Shown here: in pieces, positions 1-14,100 of the stretch
Layout: each line of letters starts with the position of its first letter
Numbering within the stretch: position 1 is the first letter of the stretch
From: Plantago ovata
Lineage: Eukaryota > Streptophyta > Magnoliopsida > Lamiales > Plantaginaceae
Assembly (NCBI GenBank): GCA_028274465.1
Contig: CM051456.1
Span: 12,923,745-12,987,744 of the forward strand
Direction of reading: 5' to 3'
Length of the DNA stretch: 64,000 nucleotides
Position numbers and translations under genes: made by a program
Notes under the pieces: model-generated
The model's input: the letters and a program-made list of their open reading frames with translations, nothing else
Told to the model about the DNA's origin: nothing
Databases searched by the model: none

Positions 1-114
1 CACATATCTAGAAAGAAGAATCTGAGTCTAGCATATCTTGTTCTAGATAAAGCAGCATTCCTTGTTTTAGATCTCACATGTTCAGCATTTTATTTATTTA
101 TTTTCTATGTTCAG

Positions 115-3100
115 GTCGCTTGTGTTCCACGACTTCGTAGCCAAATGTCTGACGAAGGAACCCAGATTGCGGCCTACAGCAACTGAGATGTTGAAGGTAG
201 TCTGTTGTTACTTAGCCTTTTAAAGTCTAACTTAAACACACACTACTCTATTATATTATTGGTATCTCATAACTTAGACTTAATGTGCTGTACTGTACCT
301 TGTTTCTTCTGAATGTTAACTACTTTTAGGATGCTGAATCAACTCGAGTGAATCTGAAACTACTATTATCTGAAAGTTCGAATTCATGTTTGAATTTACA
401 TGCTACTACTGTTTATTGTCTATGGTGGATAAGTTTTCCTATAAAATTGGCATATGAGCTTCATATGCATTGCATGAAGAAGAGTCATCTTCGTTGTAAT
501 TTTGGAGTCCTTGTTGATACTTTGGACAACTAAGGTAGAAGTTCACTAGGATACTACCTTTTACTTAGATTGTTGGTGCTGCTTTCTTACAGTTTGCAGG
601 TTTCTATTTTTGTTTTGGGCATAGATGAACATTTACAAGTATTTAGATTCAGATAGTCGAAACATACTAAAAGACTAATATTAGTCATAACTCATAAATG
701 AAGAGACCGAACTTTTAACCCTTTGGAAATTGACTTGTTATATTCACTTGCCCACGTTTTGTATTTGTATTTTGTCTTCTATTCTGACTACTGTCACTGC
801 CCTGTCACATGTAGCACAAATTCATCGAAAAATGTAGAAGTGGAGCTGTTGCAATGATCCCAAAAATTGAGAAAGCCAAGGAGATCAGAACAACCATGGC
901 GTTGCAAGCAGAGGATGTTGCATCTGACACGACTCTACCTAGAGATGGGGTAAAGCCTATGATTCACATTTAACATTTGTTTCCGCAGTGTCATCTTCCT
1001 TACTTTTTTCTGTACGGAAAATTCTCTAATACATACATTATTTCCATTTCGTGTCTGGTAGGCAGCTAGTGATGACATTGTGAACACGGTTCCTTCTAGA
1101 CCTCAGGATGGTCTGGATATTGCCTCTGGAGTAACTGCCCAACATACTTTACCTGCTGGATTACAACCATCTGTAGAAGGTAATCATAATTATCACTTGC
1201 ATCTTGCCAATTGAGCGATGCTTCACTTATGGAGGTGTGTTTGTTTCTAATACATTTACATGTATTACATTTAGAATAGCGAGTAAGGCTGTTAGTTTCA
1301 GAGATCAATTAGATAATTCAAACATAACTATTAATTAGTTGTGTTGGGCGGCATGTTTTTTATTATTTTGTCCCAGAAAGACAGCACAGGTTGATCCAGA
1401 ACTTTTTTACTGCAATATGTTCCGCTCAGCAACCTTCTTAATATTTATTTCTTGGACTAGATTTCCCGGAGCAGGCATGGTTGCTGTATTTGAGAGAGAG
1501 AAATTTATTTTTACTTAATTCCTAATTTTGCTGATCAGAGGACCGTTTGACTTTGACTAGGTGATTTTGGGACCGTAATAGTTCATGACAAGGTTGAGAT
1601 GGATAAAACAGCTGGTCAGCGGGTAATGACTGGGGCAGAATCATCTCCTGCTTCAAGTGACCCAGGAGATCCTTCAGTCAGTGGGTTTGTTGACAAGACA
1701 ATCAACTCCTGGTACTGCTAAATATCAACTTTTTTCAATGTCATTTGAATGTTAAAATGTGTGTGGTTATTGGGAGATAAGCTGGTCAGTTTGTTTGGGT
1801 GGAGTTGTATGAGGGAGATGCAGCATTTAACAACAAAAAGATTGTCGGAGATCCAACTTCCTGAATCTAGGTCTTTAAAGTATCTGGTTCGGCATTTGTC
1901 AGCCTCAACACACTAGGAACTTTGCTAGTCTCTCAATTAAATAAGATAAATTTTTTATCTCTCCAGAAATTTCGATTGGGTTTTTACTAATTTTATACTG
2001 ACGTGTGTTAATTTAAGTCACATACTACTCGTAGATTTCTCATCATTTGTGAGTTCCTTTGTGAAATTGTGCTGGTGAGTTAAGACTTATATTTATATTG
2101 ACAGGATGGATAATAGTACTGCTAGGCAAACTGGAGGATTGCAAGTGCCTTTGCCTGCATCTGTCCGGCACGAGCAAAAGCTCAAAGGAAATAGCATCCT
2201 TCAAGGCACTGTTGGTAGTGGTCCTAGCTTCCGTGACACTTCAGTTGCTAGTGAGACTGTTAGTAGAAGAGCATTGGATAAGGTATGAATGCCCCACTTT
2301 TATTCTCAACTTGACATCTTTTTACCAGCACTGGCAAAAAAGTGAAGTTCTATTCTTACGGTATGGGTCACTGTCCACTAGTAGGATATCCTCCAGATTC
2401 CTCGCGAACCTTATGGTTTATGGACTCGGTCTTAGTTCTTTTAGCTGTTCCTTATAGCCATTTTATTTCTAGGCAAATATTGTTGTGAACTGCTTTAGTT
2501 CCTCAGTATTATGAATCCAATTTTACCCTCTTTTTTTGTTTCCCATCTATTTTCCTATGAGCTCTATGGCACCAACCATAAGCAACTCCTTTCATCTGAC
2601 AGAGTAGTGCAAAATCAGTTTATTACAAGTTCCTAACTTATTTGCTACTTTTTGTACGATCATCTCTATTTTGTTGCTGAACTACTCAAAGATACATATC
2701 AATTCACCTCCAAATTCAGAAGCTTAGACATGCCTATTTAACCATATAATTTCACCAGTCTGAATAGCTAATTGGTGATCTTCCGGAGTAAAAAAGTTAG
2801 CAAGAGGAGAGTGAGTACCTTGTATTTATTGGAAAATTTTGCAATTTTTCTACTTCTTGCTTTTAATTTTTTTTTTCGGTTTTAGATTCTTTTATTTATT
2901 TATTCAAATACAATAAATAGTTGACTACAATTTGGAGCTTACTTCACATTACATTTGAAGCTGATTCAGAAGTTCTCTAAAACTCCTTTTGTGAAGTGAA
3001 TGATTTTGTTAGACAGCTTAAGTGTTTCATTAATCATTAGTATTAATAAACATTTTCCAGAAAAAGCTTAAATAAACATTTTAGTACCAATCTATATTTC

Positions 3101-3835
3101 CAGAAAAAGCTTCCATTTAGTTTGGACAGTCATTTAATTGCTACGTCCCACTGTCCTTTACTTTCACCATCATCCCTCCTAAATTTGAAGCTTTGAATAT
3201 GTTCACTTCAATTTAATTCATGCTTGGTAACATAGTTTTATTTGTTTGTTATGATCCTTGAAACAGCTCTGGTCCATATACTCTGCGGGGAATACAGTGC
3301 CAATTCCCTTTCTCCGGGCAACTGATATATCACCCATTGCACTTTTGTCCGATAATGTGCTTAGCGGATGGAAAATGGATGGTGAAAATATGGCTGCTGA
3401 ATCGATGCAGGAGCTTTTCTCTGCAGAGACTCAACCGAAAAAGGGTAGAAGCCGGCAAAACGAGGTCTGGTGAAATCTTCCCGGTCATGTCTTATTAATC
3501 TGTTTTGTTCATAGATCGTATTTTCAGCATTGATGAGTTCATCATGTATATTACAGGTACCACTTCCTCCAAGTGTATGTGAGAGGCTCAATACTAGTCC
3601 AACTCTAATGAATCTCGCACAGGCATTATCGTACCATAAAATGTGTGTACATTCACTTATAATTTCTGTATACACACACCATGATGCTTCTGGTTGTGAA
3701 AGTTGAACTCACACCATCTTAATGTGTTATTGCAGGTGTTACGATGAAATGCCACTTCAAGAGATGCAAGCGACACAAGAGCAACAAACAATTCAAAACC
3801 TTTCTGACACACTTAGAACTATTCTGCGTCTATAG
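115..3835 (+). CDS. SIK1: Ste20/Hippo-type Ser/Thr kinase, C-terminal part (SIK1-like)
   Basis: Eight coding exons are readable: 115-196, 815-949, 1062-1179, 1561-1711, 2105-2282, 3267-3464, 3557-3642 and 3736-3835 (stop TAG 3833-3835). All have GT-AG borders and a continuous frame. The first carries the end of a protein kinase C-lobe (KCLTKEPRLRPTATEML, the subdomain XI Arg region). The second continues HKFIEKCRSGAVAMIPKI, typical of plant MST/Hippo-like kinases. Later exons are a low-complexity regulatory tail with a conserved block LWSIYSAGNTVPIPFLRATD in exon 3267-3464 and a short helical end. In Arabidopsis the family member SIK1 acts with MOB1 in cell proliferation and expansion and in immune signalling; that role is carried over by homology. 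The N-terminal tail and most of the kinase domain lie upstream of the window, so catalytic residues cannot be checked. The first 114 bases look like intron. Confidence 0.85.
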
Positions 3836-5165
3836 TTGTCTAATTTGCCATAATATCATGTTTCCCCTTGCAGAATTCACCTAGGAGTAATATCTCCATG
3901 GCTTCTTATTTGTGTGTGCCATTGTGTGATTTGTAAAGGATGTAAGTACAGCTGAACTGAACTTTACATACTCCTATATACATTTAACTTGTAGAGGATA
4001 AATTTTGCCGTTACCAAAAAAACTTCTGAGGATAAATGGGTCATAATTTCCTGACGGCCCATTATTTAATAATAAAATGATTTATTTATTTAATTTGTAA
4101 GTGCCATTATAAGTTGGCCGGCAAAAGATGATGTGTCAAATCTTAAGCTATCCCTGATTTGGAATTCTCTAAGAAATTTTATTTTTTAATGTAAGAATTC
4201 TTCGGAAACGTTGGGAGTTAGGTTATGAAGCAAGTTTTAAAACAAATTACATATCACACATATATAATAGTATTCAGAAAATTTTATCCATTTTAATTTA
4301 TTATTATAAATTTTTTCAATGTTGACTACAAATTATTTACATTGTATTGTAAAATACATAACAAAATTAGATAATAAAAATTTTAAAAATTTTATGATAT
4401 AATTTTATTAAATGTTATACCATTACAATTGAAGAATTGATCAGAAAGGTCAAAGTGGATAAAAGTTTTTTGGACCAGAAGCAGTCAATTAATTTGTTAC
4501 TCCTTCCGTCTCACAAAGCATTACTTATTAGGGTTAGCGCGCAGTTTAATAATAAACAATAAAGTAGTATAAAGTTAGTAGGGTATGTTAATATTTTAAT
4601 TGAAATGGAGTCGTTAAAGTATAAAGTAGTGACAAAATTGTAATATAGTGTATAAAATAATGTTTTTTTAATGTGTAGGGTAACTTCTATTTTAGTAAAT
4701 GGGTAAAGTTTTATGAGACACCTACAAATGGAGTGGGTAAATTTTTGTGAGACGGAGGGAAGAAATAAAAGAAACTGAAGGACAAAATCATGTTTGAAAC
4801 AATATTGGGCATCAATTCTCGATCAAACATCAGAGAGATTGAACCGTTCTCTTGTTCATATAATAAATTACTTTTAAAAAACAGGCGTCACATTGATTCT
4901 GTCTTATATGGGTAGAAAACCCCAAGCAAAAATTTTGAAACATCAGCCACATTATATAATTTATATGTGCCATTTCTGGACAGATTTTTTTAATCAAACT
5001 GCCAGTGTTATTTACACTTTTTTTTCTAATAAGAATACAAGAATGACAGGACCGAGTCCATGAGGAAACATAAGCTCATATTTACATGAATTCACATCAT
5101 AAAGTAAGTCAATCCTTACAATACAGCATTTGAAAGCATTTATAGAAAATCTGAACGAAAAAGCT
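3836..5165. other. Convergent intergenic region between SIK1 and ARC3
   Basis: This region holds the 3' UTRs of the two tail-to-tail genes, AT-rich sequence, and one Stowaway-like MITE listed separately. No coding exon is visible. The stretch 4940-5160 probably holds the ARC3 3' UTR. Confidence 0.6.
4500..4762. mobile_element. Stowaway-like MITE
   Basis: The left end reads CTCCTTCCGTCTCAC after a TA, and the right end reads GTGAGACGGAGGGA, an imperfect inverted repeat typical of plant Tc1/mariner-derived Stowaway elements. The interior is AT-rich and non-coding. The right-hand TA target copy is not clean, so this copy has decayed somewhat. Confidence 0.6.
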
Positions 5166-8100
5166 TCAGCTAACGTCTACATCAGGATCTAATTGCTCTT
5201 CATTGATAAGCACGCCCTCACTCCATACTTCCTGATATCTGCAGAACACACAACGATAGTATCTCCAGGAATTAGATTAGCAAGCAACAATAGTGTTGTA
5301 TAGTATCTTGAACAAAGAAAGTAATTATCATTTTTGGGGTAAAATGGAGTAGAAGGGTTTTTAAAGGGAGCGGTGTTAGTTTCTTGAAATTATATCGACC
5401 GATTATGCTTTACCATCGACGATTGCTGAAGAATGTTCAAACATGCAGCGAAGAAATGGGGAAAAAGTAGAAAACAAACAAGTTGGCTCATTAGGTTAAA
5501 AGTTATATGACAAGTCTTTTGTTTGCAAGGGTCAAAAGCAGCTTTGATGATCAAGCAATTAAAGCTCTAGCATCCTAATAAACCCTGATACAGTACAAGT
5601 CTCCAAAGATATAATTTGGTTCGCAATCATGTTAATGTAAAGCCAAAATTTGTGAGCTTCGAGCAGATGTACGATCATGAATGTGCCCCCCCCCCCCCCC
5701 CAACTGAAAAGGAAAATAAATGACTGTAAAACGAAAAAGACGAGCATTCCGAAAAGATACCTTGTCCCATCAACATTAATACGAAGAAAGTTGCCATGCC
5801 GCCACCCATCTTTGAAGTAGCCGAAGAACACATCACCAAGACGTGAATAGAAGCGGCTCTCTCCACTTGCTTTCCCCTTCCAAAAGTTTACAAACCATCT
5901 ATCCCCTGTGTGAAAGTATAACCAGCCCTGTGGTACAATGAAATTAAGGAACCATGAATTTAGTGGGAAGTGGGAACTACAGATAGAAGGAAAATACTAT
6001 AATGCATTTTGATACTGAATGAAGTTAGAAGCAACAACAATGCGACATCAGGTAATAGTCGTACCTTCCCATGCATGACATCATCCCTCCATGATCCCTG
6101 GAAAACATCACCATTGTTGAAATACAGTGTTCCTAAACCTGATCTCTTACCATAGCGCCACATTCCTTCATAGATGCTTCCATCACTAAGCAACAAGCGA
6201 CCCTGATACATCCACCACGAATATGGTCCTTTAAAATCAGTAACACTCACAAAATGATTTACTAGTCAACTTTCAAACACTAAACGAGTACCTTTCCTTC
6301 AGGAAGTCCTCCTTGAGCACGGCCTCGATATACCCCTCCACGATAATTCATTTTCACCACACGCGTCCACTTGGTCCGTGAATCTCTTTCAGATTCCTAT
6401 ATATCCAATAATCCATCTGATTATAAACATAAACCAGCAGTGCTGTTTTATCCAATGCATTAACAGAATGTCGCAAAAGAAATTCTGTAACATATTACAA
6501 GGTTGAGCAACCCATGGAATGCTAAAAAAAATCACAAGTCATATTTGACTGGCAACGCTATCAGACAAAACACTTTAATAGCTATAAGCATGAATGTCAG
6601 TTGGACAACATATTTTTAACAAAACGCAGAGAGGTTCTTAAGAGACTGATATCCACAAGCAAAACGATGGTAAAAAGTTGATGAAAGATCACCAAATGCC
6701 AAGAAAATGCACAACTTATTGAAGGTCCTTGCAGCAATAACTCACAAATTCACTCATTTTGGGAATTGTAGAACTTTTCAGTAAATGCACAACTTATTGA
6801 AGACCCTTGCAGCAATAACTCACAAATTCACTCTTTTTGGGAATTGTAGAACTTTTCAGTAAATGCACACTTATTGAAGGCCCTTGCAGCAATAACTCAC
6901 AAATTCACTTTTTTTTTAATAATTTTTTGGGGGTGGGGAGTTGTGGAGATCAGGTAATATCGAGCATGGGAATCAATTTCTCCATATTTCTTTGCGAAGA
7001 AAAAGCAATACAGACAGCTTCCTTAAAGAGGAGAGTTAATTTTGTTTCAGGATGTTCAAATGGTAATAAAATTTCAGATCCAATCATCATGATATTATTA
7101 AGATTTTGTATAGTTGTATGTGACCAATATTAAACTTTCTGATAGGAGTTAAGCTCTGAAGTGTATTTAATCAAAAACAGGAAGACACAAATTTTGGTAG
7201 TTCAAAAATAGTAGACAAAAAATATAGAACGGTAATGGATAAATGCCATCTAAACACTAAAGTAGAAGAGCTTAAAAGCTTTGGTGAATGATTCAGTTGA
7301 AATGCTAACGTTTCAAGGAACAAATGACGCATAAATTACCACATGCACTGAAAACCAATTAAAGAGCACAGGCTAAGCATTCAAGAGAGTCTACCAGCAT
7401 AGATGCAGCCCGAACTGAAAGACCACCTTGTTTTTTAGCATTACTGGTAACCTTGCTTCTGCTAGACGGAGAAACATTATCCTTGGAATCTGGTTCAGTA
7501 CCGAAACCTGCCCCATTTTTCCCACGCCAAGAAATATTTGTTGAAGCATATTGTTGTTTCTTATTGTCATCAACTTCCCGCTGCACTTGCTTAATATTTA
7601 AGTCCATAGGACTATCTGCTAACTTCTCTAAATGCTTTACACCCACGGGGAGTTTGTAGATAATGACATTATCAACCAGTGTAGTTGCCTCAGGAAAAGT
7701 AGCTCCACTGGAAATTTCAGTGGAATGACCTGGCCCCAGATTTCCTCTCGTAAGTAGTTCCCTACTGAACATATGTTGTCCTGTATAATCCATCCAAAAA
7801 AGTGATAATAGACGGCTGTTAATGACTTCCATAATTCACAACACTATTTAAGGAAAAGAAAAGTACACATAAAACTCACTCTGTGAATGATTTTTTAGTG
7901 AAGTATAGCTTGAATAACAAAGCTTACCTTCAGCATCTAATTCATGAGAGGAAGAGTCAGATTCAGCTTCCGGGAATTCATATTCTCTTTCCCCTGAATA
8001 GTTACTGCAGTTCCAGTTGAAATGTGCATTTTCAGTCATAAATACAATACTGAAACTACTGGAGGCAAATTAAGCAATTAAAGTGCAAGAAGAACCTTAA

Positions 8101-11100
8101 AGAAAACATTTCTTCATCTGACTGTGGTTTATCAGAGAGATCACCAAGATCTTCAGTTGTATCATAAAATGAATCTTCTGGCATGTCATCAATAGCAGGT
8201 GAAGTGAACAAATCCGAAACATTCTTAGTTGTATTGGCTTCCTCAGAGTTGGCAGGCTTCTTAAAAATGTTGAATATAAAAGGGAAACGTTGACTCAGGC
8301 TAGACAGTATCCCAGTTCTTGGAGCCAACTGCTGCCTGTCATAACTGAGGACAGATGAAACAGAATCAAGATTACATAGAATTCATAAGAGAACAAGTCG
8401 TCCAGTAAGTCCGACCTGCTATCAAATAATAAGCTTGTGTCACTAATTTGATAACAGTCCTGCCGACTAGGGTTGCAGTTTCAGTATTATACCTGCCTAA
8501 ACTTAATTATACAAACTATATTACCTATATTGCCACATAAGCTTCTACATCCCGTTTTCTTTTAAATGAAACATCAATATTGTTTGGCTATAATTTATCA
8601 AAAGAAACATCAATATTGTTTGGCTATAATTTATCATGTTGAAGCTATGTCCAAAATTTAGAAATTACAGTAAAATGACAGCTTTAAAATTGTGGCAACC
8701 ATATCAGTTCACAATGCATAAAAACACAAATCACTTACCTTTTATATCTATTTCAAACTTTTGATTGTGGTATATTTTTATTGTGAAGATAATGTCTTTG
8801 AAAGGATATATACCACAGGGAAAAAAAACATTAATTCACTTTCTGTGGTATACCACAGAAAGTGACAGTTCAGAAGTCTTGAAAAGGAACCTTACCCAGA
8901 AGCAATAATTGTAGTCAGTATTGCGTTAGGCTCCACAGTGGGCTCATGAACTATAGATACAACAATTTCACTATTCCATCCAACAATTGGACGAATGGTC
9001 TGCAAAACTGTATCTGCATCAGAGCTGTCCATAACACCTGAACTTGCAAAGATACATACGATTACACCACTGAGGTCCTGCGCAAGTGCAAGCAATAGAA
9101 ATTAGTTAATTGTCATGTGGAGATCATATGATAAAAGAGGGCAACTAAGTAAATGGTGGGTGGAAGGTTGACACCTGAAATAGTTTCAGACCTTAACATC
9201 AACACCGAGAAAGGGGCAATCATTGATTGCTCGCAAAAGTGATGTTTTGACATTGTAACCTGCTCCAAATGCAATTCTTGCTTCCTTAAAACTCCTAAAG
9301 ATCTGCAAATGTGTATATGGTCAGCATTCAGCAGATAAAAAACAATAATGACGAAAAGAGCACCTATAAGATGTTATATACCAAAGCAGACATGTATCAA
9401 ATATGGTTGTAGTTACTGATGAAATCAAATAGCATCCTGAAGTAAGGAAATGCAACCACGCTATCATATACAAGGATTGCCTATGAGCAACATTAAACAT
9501 GTAATCAAATCCAATCTAACAAACAAGTACTCCCTCCGTTTTTTATATATGATGTTTTTGCAAGTCTGTGGGTTGTTAAAATATAAGTATGATGCTCCAG
9601 CTACTTTAGCTGCCTTCCTCCATCTCTAACCCCTACACGTCTCCTTTATAGTGACTTTTTTTTAGTTGTTAACTAACACCTTATAAGGCTATAATTAATA
9701 CGATATTTAATAGAGCGGGGGGGGGGGGGGATACACAAAAAACAGTTCCACACCAATCAAATTTCGAGTACCAACACATAGAAATGGTTTAACTTCATGT
9801 GTGTGTGCAGTGTGTGTGTGTAAGAGTAAGACACAGATTTATATCAAGATGAGATAGGGAAGGGGCGACTGTGGGGGGAGGTGGGGATTACACAAAAAAC
9901 AGTTCCACACCAATCAAATTTCGAGTACCCACACATAGAAATGGTTTAACTTCATGTGTGTGTGCAGTGTGTGTGTGTAAGAGTAAGACACAGATTTATA
10001 TCAAGATGAGATAGGGAAGGGGCGACTGTGGGGGGAGGTGGTAAAGTTTGTAGGGGCGAAGGAAACTGACTTCATAGAACTCAGGAAGTTGCAGTTCTTT
10101 GCTTGAGTTATCTTGCCTATTCAGAAACTTCATGTGTTTCTCCTGTCAATACCATTTAAAAACATTAATGTCTGTAGCATAAGCATGAGTAAAAGCTGGA
10201 TAACCAAAAGATTATCTTACAGAAATGAGAATAGAGATGGCATTCATTGCCATCAGCACAGCATTGTTTAAAGTCTTCAAAGCCTCATCCAGAGTTACCA
10301 GATCATTTTTCAGAAGTGCATCAGTATCAAGAACTGCAGCCACCATACATTAACACCACATCAAAAAAATAAATAAATAAATAAAAAATAATAAAAAGAG
10401 GCTCAGTTACTAACTGAATGGATGACCTACTAGTCACAAATATGTTATCATGGGATGAAAGTACTAGACCCTAGGATCATATTCCAAAGAATTCTAAAAA
10501 ATTTAACCCAAAAATTTATTCTTAAATTTTGAACAACATCGATTATCCTTGAGAAAATAATGTGAAATTAAGCCTACTCACATCTATGCGAACGAATTTC
10601 CATGTACCATAACACAACAGAAACCTACTTCAGCAGACTAACCATACAAAGCACGTGCACTTACATCATTAAAACAAATAAAATAAAGTTATTGGATCAC
10701 ATTACTGTTTAAGATTTCTGAATGTTGCATTTTCAACATATGCGTTGTTGATTATTGTTCTCGCTATTGAACAATAAACTGTTGACTGTTCAACTTACGT
10801 CTAGAAATGTCAAATGTTTGAGTGTTGTTTATGAGCTACCTCAAGGTACATAACAAATAGCAACATAATACATTTTCCTCACCAATGACAAAATTTGCAT
10901 GCGTCTGAAGTTTGACAGCTAAATCATCAACCTGCAGTGGAAGCCACCCGAAGTAATTAGAAAATTTTGCTTATTGGACTTCAAAGAGATACCACAAACC
11001 TGCCTAGATCACATTACATTAGTGATAAAAGGAAAGGAAATGTTGATGGCTGATATATCTCTCTGTATATAAACAAGAATAAGAGGTACCCAAATACCTC

Positions 11101-14100
11101 ATCTTGGCGCCGCTGTCCTTCAAAGCAAAACGGCTTCATAATAATGCCAGCCACAACACCTTCTCCAGAAGTGACATTGTTAATGATATTAAGGGCAGTA
11201 TTATGGTCTGATCCATAAGCTGCACTAGCAACCTAAAAGAGAAGCAGCCCAAGTAAATCATATAAGATATACATCATGTAATATGTGAACATAGAAATTT
11301 AAGTTATGCATATAAAAATTCAAGGTTCCTCGAACTGCAGGAATGTAGAAGAATCGGGGTGGGCAGACAAAAGAAGAATGCGATCTAGGCAACATTTATA
11401 CAGTGATGGAATTTTCGCAACTCAAAGAGCACATGAAACAAATAAGTTACTAAAAGATTCAGGGACTTTTTAACGGGTTGTTATTATTTTTAAACAGTAG
11501 ATATTTTGTGGACGTTGCTAGCCCGGATAGGAAGTTTTTGAGTAATGTTTTTGGGCTGTTACTTTGCAGCTTTAGTGGGGCTGCAAGTAACCCTTTGCCC
11601 GACCACAGCAGCCTTGTTTCTTGTCTGTTTGTGTTATGTAATAGACTCCACATGTATTTTCCCCCATTAATAATATCATATTATCTTTATTTTTATTTTT
11701 ATTTTTTTATTTATTTATTTATTTTTGGGAGGGGGGGGGGTGCGTGTTACACACAAATTACAAAAAGTAGCAACTCCGGTTAACTTAAGAGAATGTACTA
11801 GCTACCATACTGATCCAAGACGGAAACCTGAAAGAAATTATCCTTCATCATCACACCGAAAGCAAGTAACGACTCCAAAACATCTAGCATTCCTCTTTGT
11901 TCAGAAACACACAATACAATGCAGCTAGGGGTAATGATTCAAAGAACCTTGCTAACTTTATCCCTTAAATCTCCCTCTCCAAACCCCAAAAACATCACCA
12001 AGGTATGTTTAGCACATCATACTGCCTCTAGTTATAACCGACGGTCACTGGAGTGAATGTCACTCTTTCATAAATTCTAAGTTAAAGTTATGTATGTGCA
12101 ATGCACTTTATTGGAGTCCAGAAAACATGACTGTTGACTGTTGTTTTGTATACATCAGAACTATGTGTAGTGAAATGAGACAAATCCACTACCCTCTTTC
12201 ATTCCCAACAATTGATAACACATAGGACATATGATGTTGATACTTAAAGAGCAATCTCCAGACAAATCTATCATGTAAGCCCTACAAGGATGTGTTATTT
12301 GTACATGCACATGAGATAAATATACAACCGTATCTCTCCGAAACATGAAATAGTTAATTCAACTCAATAACATCTTATTCCATATGCAAAAAAAAAAAAA
12401 AAAAAGAAAAAAAAAGTAGGAGAGGAAATTTGATAAGAAATAATGAATTTGAGCATGAGAAGCAGGTGATGTACAAACAAGTATGACAGCTCTACAAGTT
12501 GACTGTTGAGCCGAAAGACCTTCGACTATTCTTGGAGTATTGTCTGCAAGCACAAACAAGTAACAGGTCAACCAAAAAACTGATGCACATCAGATTGGAA
12601 AGTATATTCATATATGCTCAGTACAATACAGAAATGGAGATTTAAGGAAATGAACAAAAAATTTAATTATGGAGGATACACGTGGAGAAGATTAATTGTT
12701 GTATGGGCTCAGTGCGACTAGTATTGTATTGGTTCATGCAGCCCACCCCAATTTTATTGGGACAAAAGGCTTAGTTGGTTTGGATTTTATGTCACAGTAC
12801 AGTACAAAAAGAAACTTCAAAGAAAATTAAACCAGTTAAACCATTAACATAAAAGCCGATTTCTATGGCATAACAAATCAGTCCTTTTCTAATTATCTTT
12901 CAGTTTTCCTATACTCCCTCCGTCCCACTTGAAAGGTACCATACGATTAAAAATCACTTTACATTTTACAACCTACATTCAAAAGAAATACTCTATCTAA
13001 TATGGATAACTTTTAAGTTTCTATGTTCTATATACAATAAGCAGGAATTTGCGTTAAATGATCGACAAGCGATTTCTAGTTTACTTCTCAGTATTCCGAA
13101 TGTAACATTGAAATATCATTATGCTTTCAAAATAGTAAACAACCCAAGCAACCAAATAACACTTGCTGAAAAATATGTTATGAATATAACTTGAATTCAC
13201 AATTGCCACAATAGTACACCTGCTTTGATAAAGAAACATTCAACAAAAGATCAGGAAGTCTAGATGTTCAACCTTGTTTTGTAACCCTTTGCTGAAACCC
13301 CACTTGTTCTATGTCATGTCCAACTACGTTCCTGCAATATAAGTATGTCTGTTAGTAGAAAACTAATGAGCGGCTGATCCATGATATGCAAATAGTTGCA
13401 TGAGACATGATTGCATGTGAGATTGATATAGCAGGTTAATCACACACACACGCACACTCCTGACAAAATAAACAAACTAGTGAAGAAAATCATATTATCT
13501 AAATGAGTAGTGCATGGATGTTACACAACTAACATGCTGTGCCAGCACAAGCATGGTACTATTGCTCAAGTATCTCAAAACTCAATAAGGTTGAATCGTA
13601 AAACATCAACCTCAGAATTACACACAATTTTTTTACCTTATTCGGATTAAGAAGCAGATCACATATTTTAACTGTATCATGTTAGTTGAACAGCAACATA
13701 GGAAAACTGAAAAAGGTTGAACAGCAAGTCATTGTTCTCAACAAAGGTGAGATGCAGATCATGGCTTTTTATAAGACACTAGAGGATAGGTCTCCCACCC
13801 ATAGCATACAGGAAGTCGCAGTTTGGCACTCTATTGACTGTTACAGTCTAGACAAGAACTGTGAGTTTTAGATGAGTACTGGAACTTTCAGATCAGCTAA
13901 CTCTAGATGAGAACTTGATAGAGTACTTTTATTATGAGGTGATCATTTGCTAATATCTCAATTAATCAAGGCTTTCTATTGCTTCATATGTCTCATTAGT
14001 AATCCCAGCCACTATCAGAACATAATGATGAACTTCCTACATATATTAGAGTCCAGCAAAACAATGTTCTTAACTGTAAATTAGTAAATGAACATCTTTT

